Virus record (IMG/VR): IMGVR_UViG_3300025087_000151 | Span: 1-42,459 of that record | Direction: 5' to 3' (one strand) | From: a virus | DNA: 42,459 bases | Part shown: piece after piece, positions 37,817-42,459 of the stretch | Numbering within the stretch: the first letter of the stretch is position 1 | Layout of the letters: every line of letters begins with the position of its first letter | Position numbers and translations under genes: made by a program | Notes under the pieces: generated by a model | What the model saw: only the letters and a program-made list of their open reading frames with translations | Told to the model about the DNA's origin: nothing | Databases searched by the model: none

Positions 37817-38293
37817 ATGCCTTATGGGAGTTACTCAACGAGTAGGAATCTTTTTGGCCGAAAGAAGAATGATCCAAACTCTCTGTATGCTTCCGAGATG
37901 GAGAGGAACGAGAGCGAGAGTAGCCTAGCGATGTTCTATGAACAGCTTGGGCTAGATACGAAAGCGTATGAGCTCAATGCGAAGGCGCTGGAGAGCAGTA
38001 GTGCGCTGGCGAGGGAGCAGTTTGAGTACTCGAAGACTGCTGGTGATAGAGAGTATGCTCTCGCGAAGAGCGAAAGCGACTTTCTCCGTGAGATGTATCT
38101 GAATGAGCAGAATGAAAATCCCTGGAGCGACCTTGGGCTGAGCTCGAAACAGCTAAAGAGACAGCAGTGGGAAGAGATCAAGACGGCGAATCTGGGCTAC
38201 CAACAGGCGGCTCGAAGCGCAGCTTTTGCTCAGGAAGATGCAAGGCAGAAAATGAGAAGCTACAGCGCAGTCAGAAGTGGCTGGAGATTCTAA
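37817..38293 (+). CDS. Internal/ejection-type protein (158 aa)
   Basis: AAAGGAGGAACAC gives a very strong ribosome site. Helical and Ser/Ala/Gln-rich (YELNAKALESSSALAREQFEYSKTAGDREYALAKSESDF), resembling small T7-like internal core proteins by composition. Unknown. Confidence 0.6.
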   Translation: MPYGSYSTSRNLFGRKKNDPNSLYASEMERNESESSLAMFYEQLGLDTKAYELNAKALESSSALAREQFEYSKTAGDREYALAKSESDFLREMYLNEQNENPWSDLGLSSKQLKRQQWEEIKTANLGYQQAARSAAFAQEDARQKMRSYSAVRSGWRF

Positions 38294-38294
38294 C

Positions 38295-39866
38295 ATGGGA
38301 ACTCACGGGATGAGGCTGGGGGAGCTGACCCTAGCAAAGGTCCTTGCGGCGAGAGATGAGGGAGGAAGGAGTAAGAGCCTCTCGGATAGCTCTCGAAGTC
38401 TGGAGCTCTCGGAGAGTATAGAAGGTACACTGGCAGATGATAGAAGGCCAGTGCTTTATAAGGGAGGGAGCCGGAAGAGAGACACTGAACAGGCGGATCA
38501 GCTAGCGCTAGCGAATTTCGTTCGACAGGTGCAAAATGATGAGTATACTAGAGCGAAGGACGAGAGAGATTATCAGCTCAGTGTTCAGAAAGAAAGCAGC
38601 CAGCTTGCTCTCCAGTACGGGAAGGAAGCCTTTGATCGGGAGAAGAGCTTTGTAAGTGAGTTCTCGGAGAACTACTTTAAGGCGAAGGGGAATCCTGCTC
38701 TCCAGAGCCACATGGTCGAGGTTGGGAGGAGAAGGTTGAGGAGTCTCGATCCTCTGATGCAGGATGCGCTGGAGCCCTTTCTCGTAGATGGGCCGTTGAG
38801 CCTGGCTGAGCAGAACCGACAGGCCTTCCGGAAGAGGAATCCTCAGCCGCAGTTTACTAAGGATCTTGATCCGCAGAAAGATCCGATGACTTATGCTAGT
38901 GAGCTGATGGCGATAGATGAGTATAATAACGCAGAGCAAGAAGCGGCCACAGGAGTGAAGGTGCCAGATAAGAAGTTTTATACTCTCGGAGAGGGACTCT
39001 ATGCCGTCAAAGGAACCGATGGAGCTCCGATGTTGCTGACAGAGAATGATCTCGCAGTGAAGAAGATGAATGAGGTTTATGGACAGCCAACAGCGGCGCA
39101 GATAATTTCTCAAAATGGAAAAGTTGTCTCTCAGAATGAGATCGAGGTCCAGCTCGATGGGAGAAAACAAGTAGTTAAAAGCTACTATAATGTGCTGACG
39201 GGCGAGTCTGGCTATGATCCAGTACCAGAGCCTGCAAGCGATCGAAAGATGCTCAAGGACTGGGAGAGAAAGTTTGCAACAGACTTTACAACTAGCTTTG
39301 CTGCGATGCAGATAGATCCGAGCATTAAGGGTTCTGACCCAGGCTCAGTGCTGGCTCGGGGAGCGGTGCAGCTGGCTGAGAGTGGAGCAAGCACTAAGGA
39401 GATTCAAGACTTTGTCCAGAACGGCTTTGCCTCAGCGAATGTCTATGTGGCTGTGAAGCCTACAGGTGTAGAGACTGACTGGGGCAAGACGGTGATGAGG
39501 AACTTAGTTCGAGTAGCGACTGGCCCTTACAGTGCTGTCGTTGGAGCTGAGATTGAAGCTGCGGCAGACTTCTTTGGAGCAAGTCTGGGAATGACAGGAG
39601 ATCCTGAGAAAGAGAGAACTTACGGAGCTGAGCTCTCTGGCTGGTCTTCTCCGATAGTGAAGAGAGTAAAAGAGAACCTTGTTGTTGTTCCTGGTGTAGT
39701 CAGGCAGATTCCTGATCCAGAGAACGCAAATAGCTTCGTTGGAGGACCAGAGGCTTACTGGGTAGTAGACGACGATACTGGAATGGTTTATGATCTAGCA
39801 GGTGTAAAGATCGCTCATATTAGCTTCCTCAAGCTTGCTCTTGAAATGGCAGAAGGGAAAAAATAA
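38295..39866 (+). CDS. Internal/ejection-type protein (523 aa)
   Basis: The Met at 38295 follows GGAGATTC, and the longer frame begins inside the previous gene. Charged helical N-terminal part (ALANFVRQVQNDEYTRAKDERDYQLSVQKESSQLALQYGKEAF), then beta/alpha segments. Its stop overlaps the next ATG (TAATG). By position and composition probably a virion core or ejection protein. No catalytic motif seen. Confidence 0.62.
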   Translation: MGTHGMRLGELTLAKVLAARDEGGRSKSLSDSSRSLELSESIEGTLADDRRPVLYKGGSRKRDTEQADQLALANFVRQVQNDEYTRAKDERDYQLSVQKESSQLALQYGKEAFDREKSFVSEFSENYFKAKGNPALQSHMVEVGRRRLRSLDPLMQDALEPFLVDGPLSLAEQNRQAFRKRNPQPQFTKDLDPQKDPMTYASELMAIDEYNNAEQEAATGVKVPDKKFYTLGEGLYAVKGTDGAPMLLTENDLAVKKMNEVYGQPTAAQIISQNGKVVSQNEIEVQLDGRKQVVKSYYNVLTGESGYDPVPEPASDRKMLKDWERKFATDFTTSFAAMQIDPSIKGSDPGSVLARGAVQLAESGASTKEIQDFVQNGFASANVYVAVKPTGVETDWGKTVMRNLVRVATGPYSAVVGAEIEAAADFFGASLGMTGDPEKERTYGAELSGWSSPIVKRVKENLVVVPGVVRQIPDPENANSFVGGPEAYWVVDDDTGMVYDLAGVKIAHISFLKLALEMAEGKK

Positions 39867-42459
39867 TGGACTACAAGCCGAAGCCGATTGTCCTGACGGA
39901 GAACTATAGGCCTTTGATGAACCTGAGACCAGAGAAGCAGGCTGAGCTCAAAGGCTGGGAGAAAGAGCTGGCGCTGTTCTCTGTCAGTGACAAGGGGAAT
40001 GAGTTAAGCAAGAAGGCTGCTCTCTTTGCTGGGAGTCCTCTGCTAGGGAAGCTCTTTGACAGTGGAGGTCTCTACGCTTCGGTAGCTACCGCTACTCAGC
40101 TAGTTCCTTTCGGGCGCTTTATGTTGCCGAGTTCGAGAGAGGAATTCGACCAGCTCAGCGACGATCAGAAGAGCACAGCTCTCATGTGGGATGCAGTAGG
40201 ACTAGGGCTGAGTGTGCTAGGGACAGCAGGTTCGGTGGTGAAGCATGGTGCAGGTGGGATTTTCAAAGCAGCAAGTAAAGGATTTAGCTTCAGTGATGAG
40301 CTGGTGACTGCTGGCAAGGGCTTACAGACTACGCTGCCAAGGGTAGTAAAGCCGCTGCTGAAGACACCGGTGGAGGATACTTTTGCTCCTTCCTGGAAGC
40401 CCTTTGACCTAGATTCTGCCTTGACCCAGAGGCTGAAGACTCGAACTAAGCTAGACTACTCCGAGCAGCTCATGGTAAAGCTAGCCGCTGAGGGCGATAG
40501 CCGAGCTATGCATGGGCACTTGGCTGAGCTGTGGACAGCAGCTCCTGGGAAGGGAGCTCCACTTCTGCCAGGCAGATGGAAAGGACTTGCTGAGTTCAAG
40601 CCTGGCAAGGGCTTTCGGCTCACAGACGAGTGGACCGAGAAGCTCTCTCCTGAGAAGCTCAGAAGAAACTGGGCTGAGAAAACCCTCAAGGATACTGTCC
40701 GGACTGAGCTCCCGGGGAAGCGAAGCGATGAGAGGATCTTTGGCGCTATTCAGATAGCAATGAAAGAGCGCTACGGCTGGGACTTTGCTATGTATACGAA
40801 GCTGGAGGACCTGCCAGAGACCTCGCTCTCGTGGCTAGCAGATGACCTTCTCAAAGGCCCCAAGATGGTTCGAGCGATAGATCATCTGGTCCCTTTCATG
40901 AAGCTACCTTCCTACATTCTCCCTAAGCGAGTCGTCTTCGGCTGGAACGAGCTCGTCTGGGGAGCGATGACAAAAGTGTATAAGCCCGTGAATCAAGGAG
41001 TGACACTCTCGAGAGTGTATAATGTGGAGAAGATTTCTCGCTTTAATGAGATGCTACATGAAGCTGGCTTAGTTACTGAGCTCAAAGAAGCCAACGGCTT
41101 GAAGAAGGCTGTCGGTCATCTCTACAAGGACGCTGACGTAAAGCTAGCTCGTCAGCATGTAGACTTTGCTGATAATCTAATTCATGAAGCAAAAGGCGCT
41201 GAGGCTGAGCAGCTTGCAGAGGCTCGGGCAGCTATTGAAGAGGCTCATGCGAAGCTCGCTAAGGAAAATCCTCGAGCCGCTGCTCTGACAGATACATTCT
41301 ATCGCTATATGGATCATCTTTACAAGGATCAGGCTATGTGGAGCTTGAGTGATGCTCCTGGAGCTCTGCCTTCGAAGCTTCGCCTGAGTGAGCTTGGAAA
41401 GCAAAACTTCCAGAAGCTCTTCACAAAGCACTTTGAGAAGATAGATCAGGCTTTCTCGACTAAGAACCAATGGACCTATAGTCAGAAGGTTCGCTTCCTC
41501 GACGAGATGCTGGGAGAGTTCAAAGCTAGTATGCGGGATGAGACTTTCTTTGATCTGGCTAAGTTCAAGGGGGCAAACAAGACCGAACAGATGAAACTCG
41601 CTCTCGCTGAGCTTGACAAAGCGTTCACTGTCGGCACAGGCAAGAAAGGCAAGTGGCTCCCCTATCTCGAGAGCTATGCTCCTCGGCTCGAAGCCGAACG
41701 TCAGTTTATGGGAGGGATCTTCCGGAAGCTGAATCCTTCAGAGCCTTTTTATCAAAAAGAGCGAGCGGCAGTCTCAATGCTAGAGGACAGGGGAGACTTA
41801 GAAAGCCTTCTCCAAGCTCGTACCCGTTCGCAAGCGAAAGAGATGTTCCTTCGGCATGAGCTAGAGGGAGTCGCTGAGGCTGCTAAGAACATGCCTGAGC
41901 AGCTCAGAGACTACACTACTCACTTCATTGCTCAGGCTATGGGTCTACCTACAGCAACCGATGCAAAGGTGGCTAGCTTTATCGAGGCTTTACCTTTTAC
42001 TAAGAACTGGGATGCAGCGAGAGTAGTCCGAGTTGGTAACTTTGTTAACGACCTGACGTATCTTGGAGCTCTTGGCTTCAAGCCCTTTAGCGCCTTAAGG
42101 AATCTCTTTCAACCTTTGACCACTGTCCCAACAGATCTCGGAGGCGCTAAGGACATTGTCTTCCTCGCCAAGGGCTACGCCCGAGCTCTTGATCCTAAGT
42201 TCCGTGCTCTCTGCCAGGACATCGGGATCATAGCTGAGTATGCGCCTGAAGCAGCACCTATTAGGAACTTCCTGGATACTGGAGTTATGCTCGGTAACAC
42301 CGATATCAGCCTCCCGAAGATGGAGACTATCCGGGAAGCCGGTATGCTCCTCTTTCGAAGCTCCGACTACATGAGCCGGTATGCTACAGCAGGAGCAGCG
42401 GCCTCCAAGTGGGAGTGGGCTCTGCAAAAGGTCGGCGGAGAGCTCACCTCAGTTAATCT
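39866..42459 (+). CDS. Large internal/ejection-type virion protein (1083 aa with the part at 3-803)
   Basis: Runs off the right end and continues through the end repeat to the stop at 803. The N-terminus is MDYKPKPIVLTENYRPLMNL; hydrophobic patches follow (LFAGSPLLGKLFDSGG, ALMWDAVGLGLSVLGTAGSV), then long helical parts (AEAEQLAEARAAIEEAHAKLAKENPRAAALTDTF) and a C-terminal region with several amphipathic helices. Length and location at the end of the late block match the largest ejection proteins of podoviruses. No lytic transglycosylase motif is obvious. This reading-frame continuity also supports the circular join. Confidence 0.82.
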   Translation, partial: MDYKPKPIVLTENYRPLMNLRPEKQAELKGWEKELALFSVSDKGNELSKKAALFAGSPLLGKLFDSGGLYASVATATQLVPFGRFMLPSSREEFDQLSDDQKSTALMWDAVGLGLSVLGTAGSVVKHGAGGIFKAASKGFSFSDELVTAGKGLQTTLPRVVKPLLKTPVEDTFAPSWKPFDLDSALTQRLKTRTKLDYSEQLMVKLAAEGDSRAMHGHLAELWTAAPGKGAPLLPGRWKGLAEFKPGKGFRLTDEWTEKLSPEKLRRNWAEKTLKDTVRTELPGKRSDERIFGAIQIAMKERYGWDFAMYTKLEDLPETSLSWLADDLLKGPKMVRAIDHLVPFMKLPSYILPKRVVFGWNELVWGAMTKVYKPVNQGVTLSRVYNVEKISRFNEMLHEAGLVTELKEANGLKKAVGHLYKDADVKLARQHVDFADNLIHEAKGAEAEQLAEARAAIEEAHAKLAKENPRAAALTDTFYRYMDHLYKDQAMWSLSDAPGALPSKLRLSELGKQNFQKLFTKHFEKIDQAFSTKNQWTYSQKVRFLDEMLGEFKASMRDETFFDLAKFKGANKTEQMKLALAELDKAFTVGTGKKGKWLPYLESYAPRLEAERQFMGGIFRKLNPSEPFYQKERAAVSMLEDRGDLESLLQARTRSQAKEMFLRHELEGVAEAAKNMPEQLRDYTTHFIAQAMGLPTATDAKVASFIEALPFTKNWDAARVVRVGNFVNDLTYLGALGFKPFSALRNLFQPLTTVPTDLGGAKDIVFLAKGYARALDPKFRALCQDIGIIAEYAPEAAPIRNFLDTGVMLGNTDISLPKMETIREAGMLLFRSSDYMSRYATAGAAASKWEWALQKVGGELTSVN
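42315..42459. repeat. Terminal direct repeat, right copy
   Basis: Second copy of the 145-base end repeat, differing from the first at one base. If the ends are merged the genome is about 42,314 bp. The single mismatch may be a read error or a real variant. The sequence alone cannot tell a true packaged terminal repeat from an assembly overlap. Confidence 0.95.

Overview
The window is a complete or near-complete genome of a tailed double-stranded DNA phage, probably podovirus-like. The last 145 bases (42315-42459) repeat the first 145 with one mismatch, and a single 1083-codon reading frame runs in frame across that junction. The molecule is therefore circular, terminally redundant or circularly assembled, with about 42,314 unique bases. 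There is no ribosomal RNA, recognisable tRNA, integrase or classical CI-like repressor. The host cannot be named. Strong AAGGAGG-type ribosome sites and sigma70-like promoter hexamers point to an ordinary bacterial host.

Layout: two divergent gene blocks leave a control region at about 19215-19943 and meet tail to tail near 803/832. The leftward (minus-strand) block, 832-19446, holds replication, recombination, DNA modification and many small accessory genes. In the direction of transcription it contains: a small gene inside a 27-bp inverted-repeat pair; a 191-aa gene bracketed by palindromes; a 600-bp non-coding stretch with a long inverted repeat and iterons (candidate replication origin); a run of tiny, often Cys-pair-rich proteins (12057-17653); a recombination set (Cas4/RecB-like Fe-S nuclease, Sak4-like ATPase, possible single-strand-binding partner); a two-helix membrane protein; a ribbon-helix-helix-like regulator; a ParB-methyltransferase fusion; a uracil-DNA glycosylase/exonuclease/polymerase A fusion; and a DUF3987-type helicase-like ATPase.

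The rightward (plus-strand) block, 19944 to 42459 and on to 803, is the late block. It starts at a near-consensus promoter (TTGACA, 17 bp, TATACT). The order is small and large terminase, tail appendage genes, lysis-type genes (one-helix membrane protein, YkuD-like catalytic protein), portal, scaffold-like protein, major capsid protein, a repeat-rich surface-type protein, a HELGH metallopeptidase-domain protein, head-tail and P22-gp10-like tail proteins, a lectin-like tail protein and three large internal or ejection-type proteins. A rho-independent terminator (853-880) ends this block.

The most unusual feature is a dispersed palindrome with core GTCAA-N3-TTGAC (N3 = TTT, AAA or ATT), usually extended to GGCGTCAA-N3-TTGACGCC and weakly to CCACTA...TAGTGG. 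Twelve intact copies lie at gene junctions on both arms and divide the genome into functional cassettes. Degenerate copies lie in the divergent control region. This looks like a genome-wide operator, module-boundary or RNA-hairpin system. The ribbon-helix-helix protein and the HTH-containing ParB-methyltransferase are the obvious candidate binding partners.
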